From Streptomyces sp. NRRL F-4489 (GTDB lineage: Bacteria > Actinomycetota > Actinomycetes > Streptomycetales > Streptomycetaceae), in NCBI RefSeq assembly GCF_001509485.1, contig NZ_LLZI01000221.1, positions 1 to 64,000 on the forward strand: a stretch of 64,000 bases of DNA, given 5' to 3'. The position numbers and the translations under genes are program-made. Numbering within the stretch: the stretch's first letter is position 1; every line of letters starts with the position of its first letter. The notes beneath the pieces are model-generated. The model was not told the origin of the DNA. It worked only from the letters and a program-made list of their open reading frames with translations, and searched no databases. This document shows positions 7,895 to 16,898 of this stretch, piece by piece.

Positions 7895-8767
7895 TCAGGC
7901 CGCCTTCCCGGCGGTGGTCCGGGCGTAGTGGGCCGCGATCTCGTCACTGGTCGTCAGCCATACGCCCGGGTGGCCGGCGATGTGCTCCAGCGCCTGGTCC
8001 AGGTACTTGTGGCGGAACGGCTGGTTGATGACGAACGGGTGCAGCACCAGCGACATCACCCGCCCGCTGTCCGCCGCGTCCGCGTACAGCTGCTCCAGCT
8101 GATCCTTGACGATCCGTACGAAATCCGGGCCGCTGAGGCTCTTGCCGACGAACAGGCTGATGTCGTTGACCTCGATGGAATACGGAACGCTGAGCATGCC
8201 CGGCACGTTGAGGCGGTAGGGCTGATCGTCGTTGGACCAGTCCAGGACGTAGTCCAGACCGAGTTCGGAGAGGAGTTCGGGGGTGCGGAAGGTCTCGGTG
8301 AGGGCCGGTCCGAGCCAGCCGCGCGGGCGGTGGCCGGTGGTCCGCTCGATGGTGCCGACCACGTCGGCCAGATAGGCGCGCTCCTCGTCGGGTGCCATGT
8401 CCGCCTGGAAGAGCGAGTTGTTCTTGCCGTGCGCGATCCAGGCCCAGTCCCGGGCCCGGCCGGCCTCGATGATCTGCGGGTAGCGCTCGCCGACGTCGGA
8501 GTTGAGCATCACGCTGGCGCGCATCCCGTGCCGGTCCAGGCTCTCGATCAGCCGCCAGATGCCCACCCGGGGGCCGTAGTCGCGCCAGCCGTAGTTCAGC
8601 GGGTCCGGCGCGAGCCCGGCGGTGCCGGGGAAGATGCTCGTCGACGGGCGGTCGACCTGGTAGTGCTCGACGTTCAGCCCGACGTAGAAGGCGATCCGGG
8701 CACCGCCCGGCCACTGGATCGGGTCCCGTTCGGTGATCGGGCTGTAGTCGTAGAGCTGGTTGTCCAT
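7895..8767 (-). CDS. Polysaccharide deacetylase family protein (PuuE/allantoinase-like)
   Basis: This 290-residue protein belongs to the NodB-like carbohydrate esterase 4 superfamily, of the longer PuuE-like type. Visible features are ARIAFYVGLNVEHY near residue 25, the MLNSDVGERYPQIIEAG segment, WIAHGKNNS (likely metal-region His) and SLVLHPFVINQP near the end. No signal peptide is present, so it acts in the cytoplasm, probably on a small amide rather than cell wall. The ATG at 8767 is preceded by GAGGTGAG; an upstream in-frame ATG at 8821 lacks one. A perfect dyad lies in its promoter region. Confidence 0.8.
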   Translation of the reverse strand: MDNQLYDYSPITERDPIQWPGGARIAFYVGLNVEHYQVDRPSTSIFPGTAGLAPDPLNYGWRDYGPRVGIWRLIESLDRHGMRASVMLNSDVGERYPQIIEAGRARDWAWIAHGKNNSLFQADMAPDEERAYLADVVGTIERTTGHRPRGWLGPALTETFRTPELLSELGLDYVLDWSNDDQPYRLNVPGMLSVPYSIEVNDISLFVGKSLSGPDFVRIVKDQLEQLYADAADSGRVMSLVLHPFVINQPFRHKYLDQALEHIAGHPGVWLTTSDEIAAHYARTTAGKAA

Positions 8768-8824
8768 GGAACTCACCTCGTGTCCGCTGTGGTCCGGGGA
8801 TCCGGTGCTCCGCATCGTCAAACG

Positions 8825-8840
8825 TTCACATTGATGTGAA
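8825..8840. promoter_or_regulatory. Perfect dyad TTCACAT-TG-ATGTGAA next to a -35 hexamer
   Basis: The 7-bp arms are perfect with a 2-bp centre. On the minus strand TTGACC comes directly before the dyad, so the dyad would lie between the -35 and -10 elements of the deacetylase promoter. This layout is typical of MerR-family-activated promoters. No MerR gene is adjacent in the window. Confidence 0.5.
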
Positions 8841-8889
8841 GGTCAAGCGGCGGCGGGACGTGACCCCGGCCACAGTCGGACGGCGGGAC

Positions 8890-9522
8890 CTACGGCCGGT
8901 AGACGCAGGCCGCGAGGCCGGCGTGGCGTTGCCAGCCGAGCGTTTCGTAGAGTGCCCGGCCCGCGTCGGTCGCGCCCAGGACGCCGGTCGCCGCGCCGTG
9001 GGAGACCGCGTGATCGGCCAGCGTCCGCATCACGAAGGCGCCCAGGCCGCGGCGGCGGTGCCCCTCCTCGGTCACCACCCTGTCCACCACCGCCGCCGCG
9101 CCCACGAGCGCCAGCTGCCCCTTCGCGGCGGGCGCGCCGGACGCGTCGCGGACCTGGACGTAGGTGACGCCGCCCTCGGTCTCGACGGTCGCGCGGTAGC
9201 CGTCCGGTACCACTGGGCGGGTGGGGCGCAGGTCCGCGGCCATCAGATGGCCGGTCTCCTCCTTGTCCACCGTCCAGCCCGCCGGCATCCACGGCTCGGC
9301 CGTCTCGGCGTCCACCGGCAGCTTCAGCCAGGTGTACGGGGCGGTCACGGTCGCGGCGGCCGCGCGCACCGTGTGCTCGTCCGGGGCGGGCAGCACATGC
9401 CGGCCCACCTGGTCGGGCAGGCCCACGTCCACGTAGAGGCCCCAGGGGCGCTCGGCCGCCGGCGGACGCTGCCGCGAGACCACCCAGCCGGCCACCCATG
9501 TCCTGACGAGATCCGGAAGCAT
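8890..9522 (-). CDS. GNAT family N-acetyltransferase
   Basis: This 210-residue protein has an N-terminal part of unknown function. The C-terminal GNAT domain has the acetyl-CoA binding motif VTEEGHRRRGLGAFVMRTL (about residues 150-168) and ends in ALYETLGWQRHAG. The ATG at 9522 is preceded by GGGAGGGG; an in-frame ATG at 9546 is a weaker alternative. The substrate is unknown. It has its own upstream gap and need not be part of the flanking pathway. Confidence 0.85.
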   Translation of the reverse strand: MLPDLVRTWVAGWVVSRQRPPAAERPWGLYVDVGLPDQVGRHVLPAPDEHTVRAAAATVTAPYTWLKLPVDAETAEPWMPAGWTVDKEETGHLMAADLRPTRPVVPDGYRATVETEGGVTYVQVRDASGAPAAKGQLALVGAAAVVDRVVTEEGHRRRGLGAFVMRTLADHAVSHGAATGVLGATDAGRALYETLGWQRHAGLAACVYRP

Positions 9523-9687
9523 TGACCCCTCCCAAGTAAGTGCCACTCAATGGCTGCGCACATTACGGGAAGGGGGTGATCGCGGCACCCGGTTTTCGCC
9601 GCCGTACCGGTGCGGCCTGCTCCGGCGAGGGGACTGTCGGCGGCATGGCCTGATGGAGTGTCAGGCGTCAGGGTCCGGTGCCGGGTG

Positions 9688-10920
9688 TCAGGTGCCTGCG
9701 TCTGCCAGGGCCGTGCCCTCGATCAGCAGGTGCCGGGGGCCGCGGAGAATGGGGCTGTGCCGGTACGGGGGCGGGTCCGCCACCAGGCGCGGAGTCTCCA
9801 GGCGGCGCAGCAGCTCGGCCAGCGCCACCTGCGCCTCCACCCGGGCCAGCGGCGCGCCGAAGCAGCTGTGCACCCCGCTGCCGAACCCGAAGTGCTCGTT
9901 GTCCCGCCGGGCCGGATCGAAGCGGTCCGGTTCCTCGAAGCGCAGCGGATCGCGGTTGCCGGACGCCAGCATCAGATACAGCGGCGCCCCCTCCGGGACG
10001 GTCACCCCGCCGACCTCGATATCGGTCAGCGGGGTGCGCTGCGGCAGCATCTGCACCGGCGGTTCGTAGCGCAGCAGCTCCTCCACCGCGGACGGCATCA
10101 GCTCCGGCTCCCGGCGCAGCCGCTCCAGCGCGTCCGGCTGCCGCAGCAGTGTCAGCATGCCGTTGGTGATGAGATTGACCGTCGTCTCGTGCCCGGCGAT
10201 CATCAGCAGGGTCAGCGTGGTCATCAACTCCGGCTGGGCCAGCCGCCCTTCGGGCCCGTCGTCGTGGACCAGCTCGGAGATCATGTCGTCCGCCGGGTCG
10301 GCCCGCCGCCGGTCGGCCAGAGCGCCGAGGTACTGGGCCATCGCCAGCCGCGCCGCCGTGCCCGCCTCCTGGCGGCCGCCCGGTTCCTCGCCGGGGGAGC
10401 GGTCCAGGGAGGCGATGATGGCGTCCGTCCAGCCGCGCAGCTCGGGCATGTCCTCCCGGGGGACGCCCAGCAGCCGGCAGATCACCGTCACCGGCAGCGG
10501 ATAGGCGAAGTCGTCCACCAGGTCGATCCGGTCCCGGCCCCGGAAGCCGTCGATCAGCTCACCGGCGATCTCCACGATGTCGCCGTGCAGCGCGTTGATG
10601 CGGCCGGGGGAGTGCGGCGGGCCGAAGGGGCGCATCGCCAGCCGGCGCAACCGGTCGTGCTCCGGGTCGTCGACGCCGATGAACGACGGCGGCAGACCGG
10701 TCGCCCCGGCCCGCGCCTGGTCCGGATCGGTGCGGTGGCGCACGTCCGAGCTGATCCGCGGATCGTGCAGCAGCGCGGCGATCTCGTGGTACGTGCCGAC
10801 CAGGTAGCTGCCGTCGTTCTGGCGCGCCACCCCGTGCTCGCGCAGTTCGGCGTAGAGCGGGTAGGGGTCGGCGCGGTGGGCGTAGTCGTTGATCCGCTCC
10901 AGCAGGGTCTCGGTGGACAT
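9688..10920 (-). CDS. Cytochrome P450
   Basis: This 410-residue soluble class I P450 shows the oxygen-binding I-helix AGHETT, the K-helix EELLR with the downstream PPVQMLPQRT region, and the heme-thiolate loop FGFGSGVHSCFGAPLAR with the axial Cys. The start ATG at 10920 follows GACGAGGAG. It is the last gene of a ferredoxin, ferredoxin-reductase, P450 operon that supplies its own electron chain. Nearby ACP and KAS III genes suggest hydroxylation of an acyl or polyketide substrate, possibly carrier-bound, but this is inference. Confidence 0.95.
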   Translation of the reverse strand: MSTETLLERINDYAHRADPYPLYAELREHGVARQNDGSYLVGTYHEIAALLHDPRISSDVRHRTDPDQARAGATGLPPSFIGVDDPEHDRLRRLAMRPFGPPHSPGRINALHGDIVEIAGELIDGFRGRDRIDLVDDFAYPLPVTVICRLLGVPREDMPELRGWTDAIIASLDRSPGEEPGGRQEAGTAARLAMAQYLGALADRRRADPADDMISELVHDDGPEGRLAQPELMTTLTLLMIAGHETTVNLITNGMLTLLRQPDALERLRREPELMPSAVEELLRYEPPVQMLPQRTPLTDIEVGGVTVPEGAPLYLMLASGNRDPLRFEEPDRFDPARRDNEHFGFGSGVHSCFGAPLARVEAQVALAELLRRLETPRLVADPPPYRHSPILRGPRHLLIEGTALADAGT

Positions 10921-10979
10921 GCGCGGGCTCTCCTCGTCACAGGGCGTCGGTAGCGGGGCGGGGGCGGGGCTGGGCGCGG

Positions 10980-12347
10980 TCAGCCGGCCGGCCGCACCAA
11001 GGACAGCCGGCGGTCCGGCAGATGGCCGGTCAGGGCGACGGTCGGGCCGTGCGAGAGGACCTTCGGGTCCGGCACGTCGGACGGTACGACCCGCGGGGCC
11101 TCCGGCCGGTCCGCGGCGCCCGGCGGGGGCGGGAACGGCGCCGCGGTCTCGATCAGCCGCTGGTAGTGCTCCAGCCACTTGGCGCGGTTGACGCTGACCG
11201 CGGCGGTGATCCGGCCGCGGTAGCCGTAGACGACCACCAGGCGGCCTTCCTCCACCGACCCCTGCGCGATGGTCACCTGGTCGGAGAAGGTCGGCACCCC
11301 GACCGATTTGATGTTCAGCCCGAACTGGCTGGACCAGAACGCCGGGACCGCCAGATGGGGACGGCGCCGCGGCCCGGGGCTGACCATGTTGTGCGCCGCC
11401 ACCTCGGCTTGCGCCACCGCGTTCCCCCAGTGCTCCAGCGACAGCATCTGGTACTCGAACAGCGGATGCGGGAAACGGGCCACGTCCCCGGCCACGAACA
11501 CATCGTCCGTGACGATCCCGTACATGGTGAACGCCCGGCACCCGGCGTCGCAGGCCAGCCCGCGCGGACCGGCGGCCAGTCCGGAATCCGCCAGCCACTC
11601 GGTGTTGCGGACCGCGCCCAGCGCGACCACCGCGACATCCGCCTCGATCCGGCTGCCGTCGGAGAACTCCGCGCCGGTCAGCCGCCCGCCGCTGCCGAGC
11701 AGCGTGGTGACCGTCACCCCGCAGCGCAGATCGACCCCGTGCGCGCGCTGCAGCCGCGCGGCGAACGCGCCGAGCGTCCCGCCCAGCGCCCCGACCAGCG
11801 GCGCCGGACCGCGCTCGGCGACCGTCACCGGCAGCCCGCGCTCCCGGCAGGCCGAGGCGATCTCCGAACCGGTGAAGCCCGCGCCGATCACCAGGACCCG
11901 GCGCGGCCCGGCGTCCAGCCGCTCGGCGAGCCGCGCCGCGTCGTCCATGGTGCGGACCGTCAGCACACCGTCCAGCCGGGCCTCTTCGGGGTTCGGCCAG
12001 GGCCGCGCCCGGGTCCCGGTGGCGATCAGCAGCCGGTCGAACGGCAGCCGCTCACCGTCGGCCAGCAGCACCTCCTTGGCGTCCGGATCGACGCCGCTGG
12101 CCCGCACCCCCAGCTTCCAGTGCGCGTCCACCGGGCGGCGGGCCGGCAGGCCGGTGTCCGCCGCCGGCACCCGGCCCAGCAGCACCTGCTTCGACAGCGG
12201 CGGGCGGTCGTAGGGCGGATGCGGCTCGTCCCCGACCACCGTCAGCTCCCCGGTGAAGCCCTCCGCCCGCAGCGTCTCGGCCGCCCGCAGACCGGCCAGG
12301 GACGCGCCGACGATGACGATCCGGCCCCGCGTCAGCTCACCGGACAT
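10980..12347 (-). CDS. Ferredoxin reductase (FAD/NAD(P)-dependent)
   Basis: This 455-residue flavoprotein opens with the FAD dinucleotide-binding motif IVIVGASLAGLRAAE. It has the NAD(P) motif VLVIGAGFTGSEIAS mid-protein and PPYDRPPLSK, typical of putidaredoxin-reductase-like enzymes serving P450s. A VFVAGDVARFP segment marks the second FAD contact. It overlaps the upstream ferredoxin gene by 11 bp and precedes the P450 by 59 bp, so the three are cotranscribed. It transfers electrons from NAD(P)H to the ferredoxin. Confidence 0.93.
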   Translation of the reverse strand: MSGELTRGRIVIVGASLAGLRAAETLRAEGFTGELTVVGDEPHPPYDRPPLSKQVLLGRVPAADTGLPARRPVDAHWKLGVRASGVDPDAKEVLLADGERLPFDRLLIATGTRARPWPNPEEARLDGVLTVRTMDDAARLAERLDAGPRRVLVIGAGFTGSEIASACRERGLPVTVAERGPAPLVGALGGTLGAFAARLQRAHGVDLRCGVTVTTLLGSGGRLTGAEFSDGSRIEADVAVVALGAVRNTEWLADSGLAAGPRGLACDAGCRAFTMYGIVTDDVFVAGDVARFPHPLFEYQMLSLEHWGNAVAQAEVAAHNMVSPGPRRRPHLAVPAFWSSQFGLNIKSVGVPTFSDQVTIAQGSVEEGRLVVVYGYRGRITAAVSVNRAKWLEHYQRLIETAAPFPPPPGAADRPEAPRVVPSDVPDPKVLSHGPTVALTGHLPDRRLSLVRPAG

Positions 12348-12591
12348 CGGCGCCCGCCTCCGCCCCGGTCGCCGCCCCGGCCCGTCCGCCGCCCGGACCC
12401 GCCTGCTCGCCGACGACGATGGCCTGCACCGGGCAGGCGGCCGCCGCGCGGCGCACCCGCTCGGCCTCGCCGTCCGGGGGCGCCGGAGCGTAGAGCAGTG
12501 CCTCCTCGCCGTGCAGCTCGAACACCCGGGGCGCGAGGAACACGCACTGCGCGTACCCCTGGCACCGGTTGAGGTCGACCACGATCTGCAT
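12337..12591 (-). CDS. [3Fe-4S]-type ferredoxin for the P450
   Basis: This 84-residue protein has the P450-associated ferredoxin pattern: CQGYAQC near residue 10 and CPVQAI near residue 53, with the middle cluster cysteine position replaced as in [3Fe-4S] forms. It heads the operon with the ferredoxin reductase and P450. The Gly/Ala-rich C-terminal tail is probably disordered. Confidence 0.93.
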   Translation of the reverse strand: MQIVVDLNRCQGYAQCVFLAPRVFELHGEEALLYAPAPPDGEAERVRRAAAACPVQAIVVGEQAGPGGGRAGAATGAEAGADVR

Positions 12592-13163
12592 TCCGCCCCA
12601 TTCCTCCGGAGGATTCGTCTCCTTACGTCCTACTCGTCCCCGGCGGGCGGCGCGGGCGCTGCTGGGCCGGAGGGGTGTGTACGGGGAGTGAGGGCGGCGG
12701 GATGCGCGAGGGCGGGGGAAAGCGGTGGCGGCCGGGGTGGGGATTTCGCGCGGATGGCGCGGAATATCCGGTGGTGTTTATCGCGCGGTCGCCGGCGAAC
12801 CCTTATGGCGCAGCATGGGACCGCCGGGCACCGGGAACGTTGCGGATGATCGGACAACAGGAAAACGGCCGGGCGGGCGGGGTGCGCAGGGGCGGAAGTG
12901 GAACTTCCGGTTGGGGTTTCATCAGGGGCTTCCGATGGCGCACGGGGCAGCGGATGCCGGTGACACGTATCCGTATTGACCCGGAATCGCCCGCGGCATC
13001 CGGCATCGGATGATGCCGGCGCCCGGAACGTGAGGTACGCAACCCCCGATGCCTGCTATGGAACAATTCTTTGCGATCATTTCATCCGAACTTGCCTTCC
13101 CCGTCCCGCGTATGAGATGGGATGGAGGGGAACGCTGCCCTACGAACTGTGAGGAACCACGGG
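12592..13163. other. Long intergenic region before the acyltransferase gene
   Basis: No convincing gene is present; the open frames are Gly/Arg-rich and lack ribosome-binding sites. The stretch 13040-13100 is clearly less GC-rich than its surroundings and is the likely promoter region. A hairpin at 13000-13019 is described separately. Confidence 0.5.
13000..13019. promoter_or_regulatory. Hairpin CCGGCATC-GGAT-GATGCCGG in the acyltransferase leader
   Basis: A perfect 8-bp stem with a 4-base loop lies about 145 bp before the acyltransferase start. It could be an operator or a transcript hairpin. No T-run follows, so an intrinsic terminator is not supported. Confidence 0.3.
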
Positions 13164-14384
13164 ATGCCCTTCGCTGTGCCTGGAACTCTGGCCGCACCAG
13201 GGAAGGGGCACGGGCAATCCAGACTCTATGTCCTCGACGGTCTCCGCCTGCTCGCCGCGCTGATGGTCCTCGCCTACCACTACATCACCCTCCGTGATGG
13301 CTGGGGCAATGATCCGCACACGTTCTCGCCGACGCTCTACCACCTCTCCCAATTCGGCTGGCTGGGCGTCGAAGTCTTCTTCCTGATCAGCGGGTTCGTC
13401 ATCTGCATGAGCGCCTGGGGACGCTCGCTCGGCGACTTCGTCAAATCCCGGGTCTCCCGGCTCTATCCCGCCTACTGGGTCGGAGTCCTGCTGACCGCGG
13501 CCGTTCTGACGCTCTGGCCGAAGGTCCGCAGCGCGGACAACCTCGAAACGGTGCTGACCAACCTCACCATGCTCCAGCAGGGCGTGGGGGTTTCCGACCT
13601 CGACGACGTCTACTGGTCGCTCTTCGTCGAGCTGAAGTTCTACCTGCTCTTCGCCCTGGTGGTGTACCGCGGGGTCACCTACCGCCGGTGCGTGCTCTTC
13701 TGCGGGCTGTGGACGGTGGCCGGGGTCGTCGCGCTCAAGGCCGACAGCAACTTCCTCTCCGTCTGGGCCATCGCCCCCTACTCGCCGTATTTCATCGCCG
13801 GAATCGCCTTTTATCTCATGCACCGCTTCAAGCCCACGCTGCTGCTCTGGGCCATTGTCGCGGTGGAATTCCTGCTGGCCCAGCACTATGTGCGCGGGCG
13901 CCTGGTGATGAATGTCGGCGCCAAGGCCGCCATGGCGCACGGCTGGCCCGCCCGGGTGGGCGTCATCCTGGCCTTCGCCATCATGGCGGCCATCGCCCTC
14001 GGCGTATTCGACAAGGTGCGGTGGCGCTGGCTGCTGACCGCCGGCTCGCTGACGTATCCGCTGTACCTCCTGCACATGTACATCGGATTCACGCTCATCG
14101 ACCTGCTCCGCCACAAGGTCCCGGCGCTCGTCCTCCTGCCCGGTATCGTCGTCTTCATGCTGCTGCTTTCCTACGCCGTCCACCGGCTGGTGGAACGGCC
14201 GCTCGGGAAATGGCTGCGGAATGGAATCCAAAAGGGACTTCAGGAGATGCGCCGGAATTCCAAGACCCAGGCCGCCTCGGAATCCGCGTCGAAATCCGCG
14301 CCCGACGCTCCGCCGGGGCCCGTCGCCGAGGCCGCCGAGGTGGCCGAGAGCTACCGGGTGGGAAGCCAGCGGCCGTCCCTGTGA
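13164..14384 (+). CDS. Acyltransferase 3 family membrane protein (OafA/YrhL-like)
   Basis: The 406-residue integral membrane protein has about ten predicted transmembrane segments. The family opening LDGLRLLAALMVLAYHY carries the catalytic-region His, with GWLGVEVFFLISGFVI and the SRLYPAYW loop (Arg) following. It would transfer an acyl group from the cytoplasmic side to an exported sugar, lipid or peptide. GAGG lies nine bases before the ATG at 13164. In-frame starts at 13149 (GTG) and 13122 (ATG) would add up to 14 residues. The hydrophilic C-terminus is cytoplasmic. It stands alone. Confidence 0.9.
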   Translation: MPFAVPGTLAAPGKGHGQSRLYVLDGLRLLAALMVLAYHYITLRDGWGNDPHTFSPTLYHLSQFGWLGVEVFFLISGFVICMSAWGRSLGDFVKSRVSRLYPAYWVGVLLTAAVLTLWPKVRSADNLETVLTNLTMLQQGVGVSDLDDVYWSLFVELKFYLLFALVVYRGVTYRRCVLFCGLWTVAGVVALKADSNFLSVWAIAPYSPYFIAGIAFYLMHRFKPTLLLWAIVAVEFLLAQHYVRGRLVMNVGAKAAMAHGWPARVGVILAFAIMAAIALGVFDKVRWRWLLTAGSLTYPLYLLHMYIGFTLIDLLRHKVPALVLLPGIVVFMLLLSYAVHRLVERPLGKWLRNGIQKGLQEMRRNSKTQAASESASKSAPDAPPGPVAEAAEVAESYRVGSQRPSL

Positions 14385-14497
14385 CCCGCTGACCGCCGTC
14401 TGACGGGAGCCGGTGCACCGCCCCGCGAGGGAGCCCGGTGCACCGCCCCGCCGACGGCTGATTGCCAGGTCGGGGCCGCACCGGGCACTCTTGCCGC

Positions 14498-14773
14498 ATG
14501 TCAAACGTACGACTCGAAGCGTGGATCGGCGGGGACTGGCTCGAGGTGCACGCGGTGAGCGTCACCGTGGGGGAGTCCGCGCTGACCCTGTCCTTCGAGC
14601 ACCAGCGGACCGAGGCCGGGTACCGGAGCATGATCTGGGAGCCGCTGGAGCACTTCCTGCGCGAATACCGCGACGAACCGGTCGTCGTCGTCCCCCTCGG
14701 CCGCTCCCTGCCCGTCATGTACGCCCCCGGGGCCGCCGGGCCGTTCCGGCTGGCGGAGGTGACGGAGGACTGA
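14498..14773 (+). CDS. Hypothetical protein, 91 residues
   Basis: This is a small soluble protein with no recognised motif. It is predicted to be mainly beta-strand at the N-terminus (VRLEAWIGGDWLEVHAV) and ends acidic. GC3 bias supports coding and it lies in a clean gap, but no strong ribosome-binding site precedes the ATG. Conserved small Streptomyces proteins of this kind exist; the function is unknown. Confidence 0.6.
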   Translation: MSNVRLEAWIGGDWLEVHAVSVTVGESALTLSFEHQRTEAGYRSMIWEPLEHFLREYRDEPVVVVPLGRSLPVMYAPGAAGPFRLAEVTED

Positions 14774-14847
14774 CCGCCGGGCCGTCCGCGGCTGCCCCGC
14801 CCGCCCGCCGCCCGGCCGCCGGGACCGCTCCGGCCGGGCGCCGCGGC

Positions 14848-16083
14848 TCAGCGGACCGACGCGGCCGGCGGCCGTTCGCGCAGCGCGCCGTACGCCAGGA
14901 AGTACGCCGGGACGCGGTTCAGCCACCGGGAGGCGGTGAGCCGGTCCGCCACCCACTGGGCGCGCCGCGGATCGCCCAGCGGCGGCCGCCCGGCCAGCAC
15001 CGGCTCGATCACCCGGGCGTGGGCGGCCCGCTGGAGCCCCTGCGTGAGCGCCGCGGTCGGCCACCGGCGGCGCTGCACCGCCCGCACATCCGCCAGCCCC
15101 ACCCGGCCCGCGCGCAGCGGCTCCACCAGATGGCGGGCCGCGGCCACCGCGTCCTGCACCGCGAGGTTGATGCCGATCCCGAACACCGGCGACATCGCGT
15201 GCGCCGCGTCCCCGATGCACAGCAGCCCCGGACGGTGCCAGCGCCGCAGCCGGTCCAGCCGGACGTCCAGCAGCCGCACCTCGTCCCAGGACGCCAGCGC
15301 GTCCACCCGGTCCCCGAGCCAGGGCGCGGCCGCCGCGTAGCCGGCCCGGAACGCCGGCAGCCCGGAAGCGCGCCGCGCGGCGTCCGTCCCCTTGGGGATC
15401 AGCGCGGCGCACTGCCAGTAGTCCCCGCGGTCGATCAGCGCGGCGAGCAGCCGGTCCCCGACGCCGCCCACCAGCCCGTGCGGATCGCCGTCGCGGCGCG
15501 GCAGCCGGAACCACCAGGCGTCCATCGGGCAGGGGAACGCCCGCAGCCCCAGCTCCGGCAGCGCCCGGGCGAGCGAGCCCCGGCCGTCGCAGGCCACCGT
15601 CAGCGCCGCCCGCAGCTCACCGGTCCGCCCGCCGGCGGTGCGGTACCGCACACCCGTCACCCGCCCCCGCTCCACCAGGAACGACGTCGCCTCGGTGCTC
15701 ATCCGGAGCGTGAACGACGGCTCCCGCCGGGCCTCGTCCGCCAACAGGTCCAGCAGATCCCACTGCGGCACCATCGCCACGTAGTTGAACGGACCGCTCA
15801 GCGCGGTCAGATCGCCCACCGTGGCCAGCGCGCCGCCGGGTCCGAGCGGCAGCTGAACGGTCGTCACCCGCCGCTGCGGCAGCCGGGCGAACCGCTCGCC
15901 CAGCCCCAGCTCGTCCAGGAGCGCCAGCGTCGATGGATGCACGGTGTCGCCGCGGAAGTCCCGCAGGAAATCCCCGTGCTTCTCCAGGACCGTCACCGCC
16001 ACCCCCGCCCGCGCCAGCAGCAGCCCCAGCACCATCCCGGCGGGCCCGCCGCCCACCACACAGCACGTCGTCCGCTCCACCAC
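14848..16083 (-). CDS. FAD-dependent monooxygenase (aromatic hydroxylase type)
   Basis: This 411-residue class A flavoprotein has the N-terminal GxGxxG FAD motif (CCVVGGGPAGMVLGLLLAR), the DG motif region (TVACDGRGSLAR) and the GD motif CIGDAAHAMSPVFGIGIN. Two adjacent GTG codons (16083 and 16080) follow GAAGGGAG; the second gives better spacing. The family hydroxylates phenolic or polyketide substrates with NAD(P)H and O2. No clear partner genes surround it, so the substrate is unknown. Confidence 0.9.
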   Translation of the reverse strand: MVERTTCCVVGGGPAGMVLGLLLARAGVAVTVLEKHGDFLRDFRGDTVHPSTLALLDELGLGERFARLPQRRVTTVQLPLGPGGALATVGDLTALSGPFNYVAMVPQWDLLDLLADEARREPSFTLRMSTEATSFLVERGRVTGVRYRTAGGRTGELRAALTVACDGRGSLARALPELGLRAFPCPMDAWWFRLPRRDGDPHGLVGGVGDRLLAALIDRGDYWQCAALIPKGTDAARRASGLPAFRAGYAAAAPWLGDRVDALASWDEVRLLDVRLDRLRRWHRPGLLCIGDAAHAMSPVFGIGINLAVQDAVAAARHLVEPLRAGRVGLADVRAVQRRRWPTAALTQGLQRAAHARVIEPVLAGRPPLGDPRRAQWVADRLTASRWLNRVPAYFLAYGALRERPPAASVR

Positions 16084-16296
16084 ACCGGCTCCCTTCCGCG
16101 CGCACCGGGTCCGGTGCCCGCGCGTACCGCCACTCATACCCGCGATCGCCCCCGGCCCCCACCGCGGGCACTGGCCGTCCGTGGAGTCCCGGATTCCGGA
16201 CGGGGTTTCCCGGATGCCGGGAACGCCCCGGCCCCGAATCCCCTCTAGCCGGGTGACAGAGGACACCGGGCCCGGCCCGGTGAAGGGGAGGACACC

Positions 16297-16761
16297 ATGA
16301 CAGCGACAACAGCGACAACAGTGATGGCGGCGGACGCGGGGGCGGCCGGCCGGCGCCGGCGCGGCGCCCGGGTCGCGGCGGTGGGGGCGATCGGGCTGGC
16401 CGCCGCCCTCCTGGCCGCCACCCCGGCGTTCGCCAAGGGCAGCGCCACCTTCAGCGCCTCGCCCGGCACCGTGAAGCACGGCGCGACCGTTCACCTCAAG
16501 GGCGCGGGCGACAGCGACGGCATCCAGTACGGCATGTTCTGCGCCCAGCAGCGCACCGGCACCAGCGGCGCCTGGCACACCGTCAAGTGCGGCAGGATCC
16601 TGGAGATCACCGGCAGCGAGGCCACCGTCGACACCAAGGTCAAGACCTCCCGCCCGGGGACCCTGCAGTTCCGCGGGGTGCTCTACGGGGTGGACGGCCC
16701 GCACGGCGGCCACCCGCACGCGGACATCACCACCGCGCCCCGGACGGTCCACGTGCGCTGA
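16297..16761 (+). CDS. Secreted hypothetical protein
   Basis: This 154-residue protein has a signal peptide: an Arg-rich n-region, the hydrophobic VGAIGLAAALLAAT, and an ATPAFA-K cleavage site near residue 46. The mature part (about 108 residues) is predicted beta-rich, carries two Cys (MFCAQQ and VKCGR) that may form a disulfide, and has a His-rich GPHGGHPHAD segment. It resembles extracellular Ig-like or neocarzinostatin-like small domains, but I cannot assign it. GGGGAGG precedes the ATG. Confidence 0.75.
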   Translation: MTATTATTVMAADAGAAGRRRRGARVAAVGAIGLAAALLAATPAFAKGSATFSASPGTVKHGATVHLKGAGDSDGIQYGMFCAQQRTGTSGAWHTVKCGRILEITGSEATVDTKVKTSRPGTLQFRGVLYGVDGPHGGHPHADITTAPRTVHVR

Positions 16762-16898
16762 CCGTCCCGGTGCGGTCCGGTGCCCCTGCCGGACGGCTTC
16801 CTCAACGATCCCCGCCGTGCCAGGGTTTGCGGGGTCGGCCGACTGCCGGGGCCCGTCGCGGGGCCCCGGCGGCGGAGCACGGGGGAGGACGACGGGAC

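Noticed and set aside
12675..13013. A 112-codon plus-strand frame in the gap before the acyltransferase
   Set aside because: No ribosome-binding site, Gly/Arg-rich composition and no recognisable motif.
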